DNA of 64,000 nt, taken from Pacificibacter marinus. GTDB taxonomy: Bacteria; Pseudomonadota; Alphaproteobacteria; Rhodobacterales; Rhodobacteraceae. How positions within the stretch are numbered: the stretch's first letter is position 1; each line of letters begins with the position of its first letter. Shown here piece by piece: positions 37,998-47,657 of this stretch. Made by a program: the position numbers and the translations under genes. The stretch spans positions 30,432 to 94,431 of the forward strand of contig NZ_JAHKPK010000065.1 in NCBI RefSeq assembly GCF_018860665.1, given 5' to 3'. The notes beneath the pieces were generated by a model. The model saw only the letters and a program-made list of their open reading frames with translations. It ran no database searches and was not told the origin of the DNA.

Positions 37998-39134
37998 ATG
38001 TCTCTCAACACTGCGGCAAACTCCTATGTCAATGCCGTTGGGACTCCAGACCAAATATCAGCCGAACGCGCCTTTCGCGCGCAAATGGAACGTTATTCTC
38101 GTGAACAGCTGGTGAACCAAATTAACGCAGCAGATCTGGGGACCAACAAGGCCGCTTTAGAATCATTCATTGTGGCGCGACGGCACCTATACGACATGTC
38201 ACAGGGCAATTGGACGCAAATGGCCACGCGATTTGGCGCCGACCCAAGATTTGCGTCACAAAGCCAAGCCATGAACACGTTCTTGCAAGAAACCGAATGT
38301 GATCCCTTCGCCGAGGACTCTTTAAACGACACGAGCACCAAACCTTCCGTTTTAGAACGCATCCAAAACGCAGCTTCACGCTTAACGCCGCCCTCCAAGA
38401 CACCAGCACAAATCGAAAAGGCCCCTTCGTCACTTACATTTGACCCTGACAATTTCGGCGCATACATGGCACCGCGTTACCAACCGAAAACCGATAACAT
38501 TATCATCCCTCAATCACCGTCTCAAAATGCGCCGGTGTATTTGGGTCTGTTCACATTTTTCGCGTCCTCCTCGATTTGGGTCTGGATGCGCGTCGGCCTC
38601 GCACAAAGACGTGCAATCCGTTACCCGTGCAACTTGCCCATCGTGATTTTCGATGGCAGTGCCCCGATATTGGGTGAGTTGCGCGACCTAAGCCAAATTG
38701 GTGCAAAACTAGAAACCGGCCTGAACGTTAAAATCAAATCCAAATTACTCATCACGATGAGCAACACCAAGCGCCAAGCCCGTGTGGCATGGAAAAATCA
38801 GCATTTTATAGGAATTAAGTTTGAAAAAGCACTCTCGGCAATCGAAATGACCGACATTTTAGATGTGTTTTCCGCACGCGTGGTTGCTTCGCATGAGATT
38901 ACCGGTGGGTTTGACGCCCTTGTCGACGAGGTCTACGGCACATCTGCGACAAATCTAGCGGCTCACATGTCACACATGAATCACATTGATCGCGCCCCCC
39001 TCGACCTCGCTGAGCTCAGTGACGCCGATAAGATCGAGATTAATAGCGTATTCACGCCGCACCCGAATCCATCGCCAAGCGGCAACAATGACAGCCCCTT
39101 GCACAAACAAAACGGCCCAAATGTCACGACATAA
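37998..39134 (+). CDS. PilZ domain protein, membrane-anchored
   Basis: A 378-residue protein. Residues 1-175 match no family I know and are rich in Ala, Ser and Gln. One membrane helix spans about 180-201 (VYLGLFTFFASSSIWVWMRV). A PilZ domain follows directly: RxxxR at 204-208 (RRAIR) and DxSxxG at 230-235 (DLSQIG), both needed for c-di-GMP binding. So it is probably a membrane c-di-GMP receptor. Residues 330-378 are disordered. The ribosome site is weak. Confidence 0.82.
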   Translation: MSLNTAANSYVNAVGTPDQISAERAFRAQMERYSREQLVNQINAADLGTNKAALESFIVARRHLYDMSQGNWTQMATRFGADPRFASQSQAMNTFLQETECDPFAEDSLNDTSTKPSVLERIQNAASRLTPPSKTPAQIEKAPSSLTFDPDNFGAYMAPRYQPKTDNIIIPQSPSQNAPVYLGLFTFFASSSIWVWMRVGLAQRRAIRYPCNLPIVIFDGSAPILGELRDLSQIGAKLETGLNVKIKSKLLITMSNTKRQARVAWKNQHFIGIKFEKALSAIEMTDILDVFSARVVASHEITGGFDALVDEVYGTSATNLAAHMSHMNHIDRAPLDLAELSDADKIEINSVFTPHPNPSPSGNNDSPLHKQNGPNVTT

Positions 39135-39159
39135 AAAAACGGCGCCTCAACGGGCGCCG
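39133..39159 (-). terminator. Terminator of acpP
   Basis: CGGCGCC and GGCGCCG form a stem around a 6-nt loop; on the minus strand seven T follow. It lies 27 bp past acpP. Confidence 0.88.
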
Positions 39160-39186
39160 CTTCAATACCTGTTCTAAGTCTAAAAC

Positions 39187-39420
39187 TTAGGACGCTTCAG
39201 TGATGAATTTAACTGCATCGCCGAATGTTTGGATGGTTTCAGCTGCATCGTCAGGAATTTCGATGCCGAATTCTTCTTCGAACGCCATAACCAGCTCAAC
39301 AGTGTCAAGGCTATCTGCGCCAAGATCGTCGATGAAAGAGGCTGTCTCTGTCACTTTGTCTTCTTCAACGTCAAGATGCTCAACAACGATCTTTTTCACA
39401 CGATCTGAAATGTCGCTCAT
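39187..39420 (-). CDS. acpP: Acyl carrier protein
   Basis: A 77-residue acidic carrier of growing acyl chains. The phosphopantetheine attachment serine is S37 in [18 protein letters not shown]. It is downstream of fabD-fabG on the same strand, separated by 280 bp with an own promoter likely, as is common for this highly expressed gene. Confidence 0.97.
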   Translation of the reverse strand: MSDISDRVKKIVVEHLDVEEDKVTETASFIDDLGADSLDTVELVMAFEEEFGIEIPDDAAETIQTFGDAVKFITEAS

Positions 39421-39700
39421 GTTATTTCCTCATAGTTATATGGGCCCGATGCCCAATTAAAGTGGCCCTCGGGCCTTTCAAAACATCGAAATCTCCGCAA
39501 GGACATCACGACACTCTATCGCGGCGACACATTGTCCCCGCTGCGAATTCTTGGCTGCTAATAGCACAATCTTTACCAGTGGCAAATGATTTGTCCCTAT
39601 TTGTGCATATCGCCTGCTGTGTTCAAGTGCCGCCCCTAATATAGACGCCGTTTGGCACCAAAATTCAGCAGAAAACACCAAACACAGACCCTGCGCCTGT

Positions 39701-40438
39701 TTAGAGCATCGCCATGCCGCCATTGACGTGAATCGTGGCCCCTGTGGTATAGCCAGCTTCATTCGATGCAAGATATAGCACTGACGCTGCGATTTCTTCC
39801 GGTGTCCCCATGCGCGCTGCGGGAATTTGAGTGTTGATTTTCTCTTTTTGATCGTCAGTCAATTTGTCGGTCATCGCCGTTGCGATAAATCCAGGTGCAA
39901 CACAGTTCACAGTGATGCCGCGTGACGCAACTTCATATGCCAAAGATTTCGACATGCCGATGACGCCCGCTTTAGACGCCGCATAGTTGCCCTGACCCGG
40001 GTTGCCAGTCGCACCAACGATGCTTGAGATATTGATAATCCGGCCCCAGCGCGCCTTCATCATCGGACGCAAAACACCTTTACACAAGCGCATGGTCGAG
40101 GTCAGGTTCACGTTCAAAACACTGTCCCATTCATCATCCGACATACGCATGAACAGATTGTCGCGGGTGATGCCTGCGTTGTTGACCAAAATATCCACAG
40201 ACCCCATGGCCTCCGCCGCCGCTTTTGGCAACGCCACGACACTGTCTTTGTCGCTCAGATTGCAGGGCAGAACATGCGCGCGCTCACCAAGATCAGCCGC
40301 CAAGGCTTCGAGCGGTTCGACACGGGTGCCCGACAGACCAACGGTTGCGCCAGCGGCGTGAAGCGCCTTGGCAATCTCGCCGCCAATGCCACCTGACGCA
40401 CCGGTGATAAGCGCATTTTTACCTGTAAGATCAAACAT
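39701..40438 (-). CDS. fabG: 3-oxoacyl-ACP reductase
   Basis: NADPH-dependent SDR that reduces 3-ketoacyl-ACP. It is 245 residues with TGASGGIG (cofactor), NNAGITRDNLFMRM, the catalytic serine in INISSIVGATG, YAASKAG and VAPGFIATAMTD, all typical of FabG. The start at 40438 follows AATAAGGAA. It lies 51 bp after fabD. Confidence 0.97.
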   Translation of the reverse strand: MFDLTGKNALITGASGGIGGEIAKALHAAGATVGLSGTRVEPLEALAADLGERAHVLPCNLSDKDSVVALPKAAAEAMGSVDILVNNAGITRDNLFMRMSDDEWDSVLNVNLTSTMRLCKGVLRPMMKARWGRIINISSIVGATGNPGQGNYAASKAGVIGMSKSLAYEVASRGITVNCVAPGFIATAMTDKLTDDQKEKINTQIPAARMGTPEEIAASVLYLASNEAGYTTGATIHVNGGMAML

Positions 40439-40489
40439 ATAGTATTCCTTATTCACAAAGAGCACCAAGCCCTCATCCAAGAGTTGGGA

Positions 40490-41422
40490 TTAACTTTTTA
40501 GTTTTTCAATGTCAGCCGGCGTGCCAACAGCACGACACGCGATCGACTTGTCAATACGGCGGATCATGCCCGACAGAGCCTTGCCAGCGCCCACTTCAAA
40601 GATTTCAGTCACGCCATTTGCGGCCATATAGCCCACGCTTTCGCGCCAACGCACCGAGCCCATAACCTGCTCAACCAACAGCGCGCCGATCTCAGCTGGA
40701 TCCGTGACAGCCGCTGCGCGCACATTTGCGACCAAAGGCACGCGTGGCGTCAGAATTTCAACTGTTTCAAGCGCTTCGGCCATGACTTTCGCGGCAGGCT
40801 CCATCAATACACAGTGGAAAGGGGCAGATACCGGCAATAATACAGCACGTTTTGCGCCCTTGGCTTTGGCAATGTCACAAGCGCGTTCGACAGCCGCTTT
40901 ATGACCAGAGACTACCACTTGCCCCGGATCATTGTCATTGGCGGCTTGAACAACTTCGCCCTCGGCAGCCGCTTCAAGCGCCACCTCTTTGACCGTATCA
41001 AAATCAAGCCCCAGTAAAGCAGCCATAGCGCCCACACCAACAGGAACAGCCTGCTGCATGGCCAGACCGCGGGTGCGCAAAAGACGCGCCGTGTCAGAAA
41101 CCGTCAAAGCGCCAGCGGCCGCCAAGGCCGAGTATTCGCCCAAAGAGTGACCCGCCACATAAGAGGCCTGATCAAGACCAAAGCCTTCAACCTCAAGCGC
41201 ACGCATCGCGGCCAATGAGGTTGCCATCAAAGCGGGCTGCGCATTTTGCGTCAGGGTCAGCGTTTCCACATCACCCTCCCAAATCATCGCAGAAAGTTTT
41301 TCACCCAGCGCCTCGTCAACTTCATCGAAAATGGCTTTTGCCTCTGGGTATGCGTCGGCAAGAGCCTTGCCCATCCCAATCGCTTGGGCACCCTGCCCCG
41401 GAAAAACCAATGCGCGCGTCAT
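40490..41422 (-). CDS. fabD: Malonyl-CoA--ACP transacylase
   Basis: Loads malonyl onto ACP. The 310-residue protein has FPGQGAQAIGMG at the N-terminus, the nucleophile serine in AGHSLGEYSALA, and the histidine in VSAPFHCVLM. The start at 41422 follows AGGGGGCGA. It is first gene of fabD-fabG-acpP, divergent from rpsF. Confidence 0.97.
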   Translation of the reverse strand: MTRALVFPGQGAQAIGMGKALADAYPEAKAIFDEVDEALGEKLSAMIWEGDVETLTLTQNAQPALMATSLAAMRALEVEGFGLDQASYVAGHSLGEYSALAAAGALTVSDTARLLRTRGLAMQQAVPVGVGAMAALLGLDFDTVKEVALEAAAEGEVVQAANDNDPGQVVVSGHKAAVERACDIAKAKGAKRAVLLPVSAPFHCVLMEPAAKVMAEALETVEILTPRVPLVANVRAAAVTDPAEIGALLVEQVMGSVRWRESVGYMAANGVTEIFEVGAGKALSGMIRRIDKSIACRAVGTPADIEKLKS

Positions 41423-41758
41423 ACTCGCCCCCTTATTTGTTTCATAATAGGCCAAAAGACCGTTTTTACGGGTCTAACGATCTGCAAGCGGCGCGGCAAG
41501 CTCAAGTGAACATGGCGCGTTAGAGTTTGCAAAGGATTGTCTGCGAGCCTCAAAGCCTTGAAATGCTCTTTCCCGTTGAATGCTTCAATTTAAACGCCGC
41601 GACGAAGCCCAAAGCCCTTGCGCTCTTGGCTATGGTCCGTATAAGAGCACATCCTTTCCGCATGGATATGAACCAGCGCAGTCTCTCGTGGTCGGGCTCG
41701 CGGAAAAGGACAATGCCCCGACCTATGAAATGCGCTCGAAAATAGCACTGGAGCTTTC
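41423..41758. other. Intergenic region between fabD and rpsF
   Basis: 336 bp with the divergent promoters. Overlapping frames are open here in two phases but show no coding pattern and no ribosome sites. The part next to rpsF holds a structured leader, listed separately. Confidence 0.4.
41652..41723 (+). promoter_or_regulatory. Structured rpsF leader, possible pseudoknot
   Basis: TCCTTTCCGC (41652-41661) pairs with GCGGAAAAGGA (41700-41710, one bulged A). GGTCGGG in its loop (41690-41696) pairs perfectly with CCCGACC downstream (41717-41723). The two stems cross as in an H-type pseudoknot. The structure ends 35 bp before the rpsF start. rpsF leaders in many bacteria bind S6:S18 and limit their own translation; whether this is that motif is inference, since I do not see its conserved bulge clearly. 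Confidence 0.5.
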
Positions 41759-42112
41759 ATGCCACTATACGAGCATGTCTTCATTTCGCGTCAGGACTTG
41801 TCCAACGCACAAGCCGAGGGTCTCGTTGAGCACTTCTCGACTGTTCTCGCAGACAACGGCGGCAAAGTCGTTTTTTCTGAGTACTGGGGCGTCAAAACGA
41901 TGGCCTACAAAATCAACAAGAACCGCAAAGGTCACTACGCATACATGCGTACAGATTCGCCTTCTGCTGGTATTCTTGAAATGGAACGCCTTATGCGCCT
42001 GCATGACGACGTGATGCGTATTTTGACCATCAAAGTCGACGAGCACGCTGACGGTCCTTCCGTTCAGATGCAAAAACGTGACGAGCGCGAACCGCGCCGT
42101 GAACGTCGTTAA
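41759..42112 (+). CDS. rpsF: 30S ribosomal protein S6
   Basis: A 117-residue small-subunit protein that binds 16S rRNA together with S18. It begins [20 protein letters not shown] and has [19 protein letters not shown]. The C-terminus is charged (EREPRRERR). It is first in rpsF-rpsR-rplI, preceded by a structured leader. Confidence 0.98.
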   Translation: MPLYEHVFISRQDLSNAQAEGLVEHFSTVLADNGGKVVFSEYWGVKTMAYKINKNRKGHYAYMRTDSPSAGILEMERLMRLHDDVMRILTIKVDEHADGPSVQMQKRDEREPRRERR

Positions 42113-42138
42113 TCGTCAGATCAGGAAAGGACCATATC

Positions 42139-42366
42139 ATGGCCGCTAAACCATTCTTCCGCCGCCGCAAAGTCTGCCCATTCTCTGGCGACAATGCACC
42201 TGCGATCGATTACAAAGACACACGTCTTTTGCAACGTTACGTTTCCGAGCGTGGCAAAATCGTTCCATCCCGTATCACTGCAGTCTCTGCGAAAAAACAG
42301 CGTGAATTGGCTCGTGCCATCAAACGCGCTCGTTTCCTCGCACTTCTGCCATACGCTGTTAAGTAA
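42139..42366 (+). CDS. rpsR: 30S ribosomal protein S18
   Basis: A 75-residue basic protein, partner of S6. [31 protein letters not shown] and [15 protein letters not shown] are the standard S18 segments. It lies 26 bp after rpsF with an AGGAAAGGA site. Confidence 0.98.
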   Translation: MAAKPFFRRRKVCPFSGDNAPAIDYKDTRLLQRYVSERGKIVPSRITAVSAKKQRELARAIKRARFLALLPYAVK

Positions 42367-42379
42367 GGGAGCTTAGACA

Positions 42380-43000
42380 ATGAAAGTTATCCTACTTGAA
42401 CGCGTCGCAAAACTCGGCCAAATGGGCGATGTTGTTGCAGTCAAAGACGGTTACGCGCGCAACTTCTTGTTGCCACAAGCCAAAGCTCTTCGTGCGAACG
42501 ATGCAAACATCGCATCCTTTGAAGCACAAAAAGTTCAGCTTGAAGCCCGTAACTTGGAAACCAAAAAAGAAGCAGAAGCAGCTGCTGCGAAACTTGATGG
42601 CCAACAGTTCATCATCATTCGCTCTGCCTCTGACTCTGGTGCGCTCTACGGTTCCGTCACACCACGTGACGCGGCTGAAGCTGCTGAGGCCGAAGGCTTC
42701 ACAGTGGATCGCAAACAGGTTGCTTTGAAAGCCCCAATCAAAGATTTGGGTCTTCACGAAGTTGCTGTTGTTCTTCACGCTGAAGTTGAAGCGACTATCG
42801 TTCTCAACGTTGCGCGCTCTACTGAAGAAGCTGAACTGCAAGCTGAAGGTAAATCCATTCAGCAACTCGCAGCAGAAGCTGAAGCTGAAGCTGAATTCGA
42901 AATCTCTGAATTGTTCGACGAAATGGGCGCTGCCGCTTCTGAAGACTTCGGTGATGACGATGCGCCTGCCGCAGAAGAAGCCCCTGCTGAAGAAGAGTAA
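42380..43000 (+). CDS. rplI: 50S ribosomal protein L9
   Basis: A 206-residue protein, longer than the roughly 150 of E. coli. The N-terminal domain has [20 protein letters not shown] and [13 protein letters not shown]; the C-terminal domain follows a long helix. The extra length is an acidic, Glu/Ala-rich tail (about residues 160-206), common in alphaproteobacteria. It lies 13 bp after rpsR and ends at a terminator. Confidence 0.97.
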   Translation: MKVILLERVAKLGQMGDVVAVKDGYARNFLLPQAKALRANDANIASFEAQKVQLEARNLETKKEAEAAAAKLDGQQFIIIRSASDSGALYGSVTPRDAAEAAEAEGFTVDRKQVALKAPIKDLGLHEVAVVLHAEVEATIVLNVARSTEEAELQAEGKSIQQLAAEAEAEAEFEISELFDEMGAAASEDFGDDDAPAAEEAPAEEE

Positions 43001-43023
43001 TCTTCCAACGCATGACGATTTAG

Positions 43024-43054
43024 AAAAGGCCTCGCATTTGCGGGGCCTTTTTTT
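43024..43054 (+). terminator. Terminator of rpsF-rpsR-rplI
   Basis: AAAAGGCCTCGCA pairs with TGCGGGGCCTTTT (one wobble) around two bases, followed by further T. Confidence 0.92.
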
Positions 43055-43182
43055 GCGTTCGTTGCGATGGTTTACAGTTTTGACTTGCCCCTTGTGAGCG
43101 GGCTTTTGCCTCTGGAAAACTCTTTGCTTTTCCCTCGCGCGCAGCTGGTCCAAAATCAACAAGATTCATCAGGAGCCCATCG

Positions 43183-43656
43183 ATGCGCATATCCCGACGC
43201 ACTGTTATATTATCTGTCGCCGCCCTGCCCTTAGCGGCATGTGGCCGCAAAGAAGCCACAACATCGCGACGGGACTATAATCCACCGTTGTTCCCCAATG
43301 AAACACCGGAATTGCGCGCACTGATCAACAAATGGGCTGATTTTTATGAAATCCCGCGCGAATTGATCCACCGTCAAGCCGTGCGCGAAAGCACGCACCG
43401 CCCTTGGGCGCGCAACGGGCCTTATTACGGGTTGTTACAGATCCTGCCACAAACAGCCCGCACCATGGGACACCGCGGCCCAGCAAGCGAATTACTGGAT
43501 GCAGATGTGAACCTGAAATACGCAGGCAAATATCTGAAAGGCGCTTACTTGGTGTCTGACGGCGACATTGACGATGCGATGAAATGGTACGCACGTGGCT
43601 ATTACTACGAGGCCAAGCGTTTGGGGCTGTTGTATGAGACGGGTTTGCGCAGCTAA
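43183..43656 (+). CDS. Lytic transglycosylase-type lipoprotein
   Basis: A 157-residue lipoprotein. The N-terminal RISRR and the lipobox LAAC (C20) direct it to the membrane. The SLT goose-lysozyme-like domain has the catalytic glutamate E69 in RQAVRESTHRP, followed by YYGLLQILPQTARTMG and AMKWYARGYYYEA. It should cleave peptidoglycan glycan strands. The protein is short, consisting of little more than the catalytic domain. It converges with a small secreted protein; their stop codons overlap by 4 bp. Confidence 0.88.
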   Translation: MRISRRTVILSVAALPLAACGRKEATTSRRDYNPPLFPNETPELRALINKWADFYEIPRELIHRQAVRESTHRPWARNGPYYGLLQILPQTARTMGHRGPASELLDADVNLKYAGKYLKGAYLVSDGDIDDAMKWYARGYYYEAKRLGLLYETGLRS

Positions 43657-43979
43657 TCTTGCAACACGGGCGTTGGCGTACAATGGAACGGCAGAAACGA
43701 TCCGGTCGCACCCTCAGCGACTGCCATAAGCGATAACATATTGGCCAAGTCATATTCTGACGTGGTCATCGGACAAACCGCGCCGCGAATAGTGCAGCCC
43801 GAGTCTAAAAACGCGTCATGGTCTGCGATAAACCTGTCAGACAGAGCGCCTGTCGCCAGACCATCCGTCGCCATATGCCACGCGCGTGTGTAACGGTCGC
43901 ATTTTTCAGCCGTCCATTCGGGCGAAATCGCACTGGCCGCCACGGGCGCAACCATCAAACATAGACTAAAAAGTCGCAT
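43653..43979 (-). CDS. Hypothetical secreted protein
   Basis: A 108-residue protein with a signal peptide (about 1-17, MRLFSLCLMVAPVAASA). The mature part has four cysteines (EKCDRY, SGCTIRG, AVCPMTT, FHCTPTP), so one or two disulfides are likely in the periplasm. I do not recognise the family. The start at 43979 is the last ATG before the signal peptide. It overlaps the stop of the convergent transglycosylase gene and is next to tig on the same strand. Confidence 0.65.
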   Translation of the reverse strand: MRLFSLCLMVAPVAASAISPEWTAEKCDRYTRAWHMATDGLATGALSDRFIADHDAFLDSGCTIRGAVCPMTTSEYDLANMLSLMAVAEGATGSFLPFHCTPTPVLQD

Positions 43980-44005
43980 CAACTGTCTCGATCTAAAAAT
44001 CACAA

Positions 44006-44033
44006 AGGCCGCCCCTATCACTAGGTGCGGCCT
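44006..44033 (-). terminator. Terminator of tig
   Basis: AGGCCGC and GCGGCCT arms with an inner CCTA/TAGG pairing; on the minus strand followed by TTTGTGATTTTT. It lies 51 bp past tig. Confidence 0.8.
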
Positions 44034-44084
44034 CAATATCTAACCTATGAGCATGGGGCCTAAAATGGCCGCCACGGCTCGCAG

Positions 44085-45413
44085 TTACTCAGCGTCGAGG
44101 GCTTCGACGGCTTTTTCCAAGTCTTCTTTAGAGACTTCTTTTTCGGTCACATCAGCGTTTTCAGCGATCCAGTCGACAACTTTGTCTTCAAAGATTGGCG
44201 CTTGAAGTTGCTGACGCATTTGTGGGTTTTGTTGAACGAATTCAAAGAACTGACGCTCTTGACCTGGGTACTGACGCGCTTGGGTCATAACCGCTTGTGT
44301 CAGTTCAGCATCGGTGACCTCGATCTTTTGCTTTTGGCCCATGTCAGCCAACAACAAACCAAGGCGCACGCGGCGTTCAGCCAAAGAAGTGTGCTCTTCA
44401 GTTGTTTCGATCTCTGGGTGATCGTGGCCTTCGACTTCTGGGTTTTCTTCGTGCCACAGCTGATGCGCGATTTGGTTTGCTTCGGCTTCAACAAGTGAAG
44501 GTGGCAATTCGAAGGAGACTTTGCCGTCGAGCTGGTCAAGCAAAGCACGTTTCATGATCGCGCGAGACGCGCCAGCGTATTCGCCCTCAAGGCGTTCAGT
44601 CACTTGAGCTGTCAAAGCGGCCAAATCTTCTGAGCCGAATTTTTTGGCCAATTCGTCATCGATAGCAGCATCGGCAGGAGCTTTTACGTCTTTGATTTTG
44701 CATTCAAAAACAGCAGCCTTGCCCGCAAGGTTTTCTGCGCCATATTCCTCAGGGAATGTGACTTCGACGTTTTTCTCTTCGCCCGCTTTTACGCCAACAA
44801 GTTGCTCTTCAAAGCCAGGGATGAAAGAGCCTGAGCCAAGAACAAGTGGGTAATCTTCTGCGGCGCCGCCATCAAAAGCTTCACCGTCAACTTTGCCCAA
44901 GAAGTCAAAGACAACTTGGTCGCCGTCTTCCGCTGCACCGTCTTTGGTTTCAAAGTTTTGCGCAGTTTTCGCGAGGTTCTCAAGAGCCTCATTCACTTCA
45001 GCCTCAGAGGCTTTCACAACGAGCTTTTCAAGTTTCACGTCAGACAAGTCAGCGTCTGGAATGTCAGGAAGCGCTTCGTAAGTCACGTTGACGACAACAT
45101 CGTCGCCCTCTTTCCAATCTTCGCCGCCATCCATTTTCACATCAGGCTGGCCTGCTGGGCGATCGCCGGATGTCTCGAAGTGAGATGTCATCGCCGCATC
45201 AACAGATTCCTGCATCGCTTCGCCAAGAACTTTGGGACCGAATTGCTTTTTGAGCATCGCCATAGGCACTTTGCCTTTGCGGAAACCCTTCATTTCGATT
45301 TCTGGCTGCGCGTCTTTGAGCTTGGCGTTTACTTTTTCGTCAAGCTGAGCTGCAGTGATAGTGATCTGATAGCCGCGCTTCAGACCTTCGTTGAGGGTCT
45401 CGGTGACCTGCAT
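44085..45413 (-). CDS. tig: Trigger factor
   Basis: A ribosome-bound chaperone with proline isomerase activity. It is 442 residues. The N-terminal ribosome-binding domain contains [17 protein letters not shown]. The FKBP-type domain lies about 160-245 ([20 protein letters not shown]). The C-terminal helical chaperone arms follow. It is a single-gene unit, divergent from the lipoprotein gene. Confidence 0.97.
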   Translation of the reverse strand: MQVTETLNEGLKRGYQITITAAQLDEKVNAKLKDAQPEIEMKGFRKGKVPMAMLKKQFGPKVLGEAMQESVDAAMTSHFETSGDRPAGQPDVKMDGGEDWKEGDDVVVNVTYEALPDIPDADLSDVKLEKLVVKASEAEVNEALENLAKTAQNFETKDGAAEDGDQVVFDFLGKVDGEAFDGGAAEDYPLVLGSGSFIPGFEEQLVGVKAGEEKNVEVTFPEEYGAENLAGKAAVFECKIKDVKAPADAAIDDELAKKFGSEDLAALTAQVTERLEGEYAGASRAIMKRALLDQLDGKVSFELPPSLVEAEANQIAHQLWHEENPEVEGHDHPEIETTEEHTSLAERRVRLGLLLADMGQKQKIEVTDAELTQAVMTQARQYPGQERQFFEFVQQNPQMRQQLQAPIFEDKVVDWIAENADVTEKEVSKEDLEKAVEALDAE

Positions 45414-45747
45414 GTTGGCGTCCTTTATTATACGTCTAGACTTTACGTCATCGTTAGACCGCCCCCAAAGGCAGCCCTATAAATCAGGGGTTCTTCTAGG
45501 GGGTCAGCTGCGCGCATGCAAGACGATTCCATAGGATCTGGGCGGAACACGACGACTGAAGGTCATTTGTCGAAGTGTTGAAAGCAGGGCACAGTCGCCA
45601 TTTGGCAAAAAACGCCAGACGATTTGAGTCCCATCGCCGCCCCAAAACTGCTAAACGACCCAAAACGAAAGTATTAAAAATTTGGTACTAAGTCGTGGCT
45701 GTCTTTTATTTTGAAGGTGCCACGTTCCATACCCAACGAGGCGTAGC
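45414..45747. other. Divergent intergenic region between tig and the lipoprotein gene
   Basis: 334 bp. An imperfect palindrome at 45670-45689 (AGTATT...GGTACT around an A/T core) lies 58 bp before the lipoprotein start and might be an operator. I found no tRNA, small RNA or ORF. Confidence 0.35.
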
Positions 45748-46494
45748 ATGAAACACACTTTTTTATATTCTCTGGTTCTCTCCGTATCTTTTTTAAGCGC
45801 ATGTGATGTTTCAACAGGCACTGTGAACTCCGGTAGCAGCGCAGGAGACCAAGCGAGTTACAATGAGTATGTCGCAAATCGTAATGATGCGATCTCAGTT
45901 TTGGATGAATTGGATACGACAACAGCGCTGGCCGAAGCCCCAGAAAATAGTACAGCAAGCCTTCAAGGCACCTATGCGATCAATTCAACTGAGTCGTTCG
46001 GAACGGCATTAGTCGGAGATATGACCATGAATGTCGACTTTGATACGGCAACCGTTTCAGGGTCATTAACAAACAATTTTTTGGACGAAGATGGCACAGA
46101 TGAAAGCAATGTCACCGAACTGGATGGCAGTGTAAATTTTACGGGGTCACTTGATTTGGACCCAACTGGCGGTTTTTACGACAGCACCAATACAGACCAA
46201 TGGCAGCTAGAAGCCTCTGGCGCAGGTACATTAACCGACAATGAAACGGCTGCATCAGGCGGCGCCACATATCGTCTCGACGTCGATCTTTACGGGAACT
46301 TCTATGACACTTCAGGCATCGGCGACGTTGACGGCGTAGGCGAGCTAGGCGATGTGGCGGCAGGTGGTCTTATTGAAGGCAACGTAGATGTGACCACAGA
46401 TGGCGACACAGTTATTTACGACATCACCGGTTCTGAACTCTACGGCACAGGTGATGATTCAAGCGGCTTCCTTGTCTACGAGCTTGAAGACTAA
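45748..46494 (+). CDS. Acidic lipoprotein, transferrin-binding-protein-like barrel
   Basis: A 248-residue lipoprotein with lipobox LSAC (C19). After a short linker come many Gly/Asp/Thr-rich strands (VGDMTMNVDFDTATVSGSL, LDGSVNFTGSLDLD) that look like the C-terminal beta-barrel of TbpB-like surface lipoproteins. It is strongly acidic, with possible Ca sites in the DxDG-type runs (DEDGTDE, GDVDGVGE). Such proteins can sit on the cell surface; the ligand is unknown. It is a single-gene unit with its own terminator. Confidence 0.65.
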   Translation: MKHTFLYSLVLSVSFLSACDVSTGTVNSGSSAGDQASYNEYVANRNDAISVLDELDTTTALAEAPENSTASLQGTYAINSTESFGTALVGDMTMNVDFDTATVSGSLTNNFLDEDGTDESNVTELDGSVNFTGSLDLDPTGGFYDSTNTDQWQLEASGAGTLTDNETAASGGATYRLDVDLYGNFYDTSGIGDVDGVGELGDVAAGGLIEGNVDVTTDGDTVIYDITGSELYGTGDDSSGFLVYELED

Positions 46495-46554
46495 AGGCCA
46501 AGATCACTTGTGCGCTCAAAGTTTTGCGCACACAAAAACAAAACATAGACAGTC

Positions 46555-46592
46555 AAAGCCAGACCATCCTTTAAAGATGGTTTGGCTTTATT
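46555..46592 (+). terminator. Terminator of the lipoprotein gene
   Basis: AAAGCCAGACCATC pairs with GATGGTTTGGCTTT (one wobble) around a 7-nt loop. Confidence 0.88.
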
Positions 46593-46636
46593 CTTTTCGC
46601 CCCTAAATCTCTATGCCTCCAAATCACAAAATCCCC

Positions 46637-46697
46637 GTATATACATGTGTGATCTTTCCCGCCTTCGCACTCTTTGACCTCTGACGCCCTAGCGTCA
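46637..46697. promoter_or_regulatory. Palindromes upstream of phnC
   Basis: GTATATAC (46637-46644) resembles the GTATA half-sites next to phnG and could be bound by PhnF. TGACGC (46682-46687) and GCGTCA (46692-46697) form a perfect inverted repeat about 90 bp before phnC. I could not find a convincing Pho box. All assignments here are tentative. Confidence 0.3.
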
Positions 46698-46783
46698 CCT
46701 TGGGTGGTTACAAAAGCTTCATTAAACCCACACAATTATTAAACACGCCATGCGTATCGATCCCCCTAACACGGGAGTACGTG

Positions 46784-47602
46784 ATGCTGCGTTTTAAATC
46801 TGTAACGAAATCTTTTGGCGCCAATACCGCCGTCCATGCGGCAAGCTTTGTTGTCGAAAAACCGATGATGATTGGTATTATCGGGCGCTCTGGCGCGGGT
46901 AAATCCACCTTGCTGCGCATCCTGAATCGCCTCAATGATGCGACATCGGGCGAGATCACCTTTGAGGGTCTTAATGTAACAGCCCTGCGCGGCACGGCCA
47001 AGCGCAACTGGCAATCTCAATGCGCGATGATCTTTCAACAGTTTAATCTGGTGCCGCGTATGGATGTTGTGTCCAACGTCTTGCACGGCACGTTGAACCG
47101 TCGCTCGACACTGTCGACGATGTTCAACCTGTACCCAGATGCAGACATCCATCAGGCCATTTCCATTCTGGATCGCTTGGGCATCGCAGAACACGCCCCC
47201 AAGCGCGCCGAAGCCCTGTCTGGCGGGCAGCAACAGCGCGTCGCCATCGCGCGTGCCTTGATGCAAGATCCTAAAATTATTCTGGCCGATGAACCCATCG
47301 CCTCGCTTGATCCGATGAACGCGCAAGTTGTGATGCAATCCTTGCGCGACATTCATGAACAAGACGGGCGGATGGTCATCGCCAACCTTCACACCCTTGA
47401 TACAGCGCGTCGCTATTGTGACCGCGTGATCGGGATGCGCGCTGGACGTATCGTGTTTGACGGCACGCCAGACCAACTGACGACAAGCATGGCACGTGAA
47501 ATCTACGGTGCTGATGCAAGTTTTTCTGAGGCGACAACGTCGACCCAGATTGAAACGACCACGGCGGCACAAACTCTAATAGATGACGTTGCGGCCCTAT
47601 AA
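46784..47602 (+). CDS. phnC: Phosphonate ABC transporter, ATP-binding protein
   Basis: Drives phosphonate import. The 272-residue ATPase has Walker [10 protein letters not shown], signature [15 protein letters not shown], Walker [12 protein letters not shown] and an H-loop (ANLHTLD). I moved the start from 46700 to 46784, after GGGAG. It opens the phnCDE1E2 transport operon; phnD follows after 55 bp. Confidence 0.95.
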   Translation: MLRFKSVTKSFGANTAVHAASFVVEKPMMIGIIGRSGAGKSTLLRILNRLNDATSGEITFEGLNVTALRGTAKRNWQSQCAMIFQQFNLVPRMDVVSNVLHGTLNRRSTLSTMFNLYPDADIHQAISILDRLGIAEHAPKRAEALSGGQQQRVAIARALMQDPKIILADEPIASLDPMNAQVVMQSLRDIHEQDGRMVIANLHTLDTARRYCDRVIGMRAGRIVFDGTPDQLTTSMAREIYGADASFSEATTSTQIETTTAAQTLIDDVAAL

Positions 47603-47657
47603 TTTTTCCCCTTCTGCCTCGCATGGCGGGGCTGTTTCAACCAAAGAGAGACTTCAG

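Noticed and set aside
41580..42014. 144-codon ORF overlapping rpsF
   Set aside because: It is a shadow of rpsF and its leader, with no ribosome site and unlikely amino acid composition.
42392..43162. Minus-strand 256-codon ORF opposite rplI
   Set aside because: Its Phe-rich composition is that of an antisense shadow of the Glu/Ala-rich rplI tail.
46600..46783. Pho box upstream of phnC
   Set aside because: I looked for two CTGTCAT-like repeats 11 bp apart and found no convincing match.
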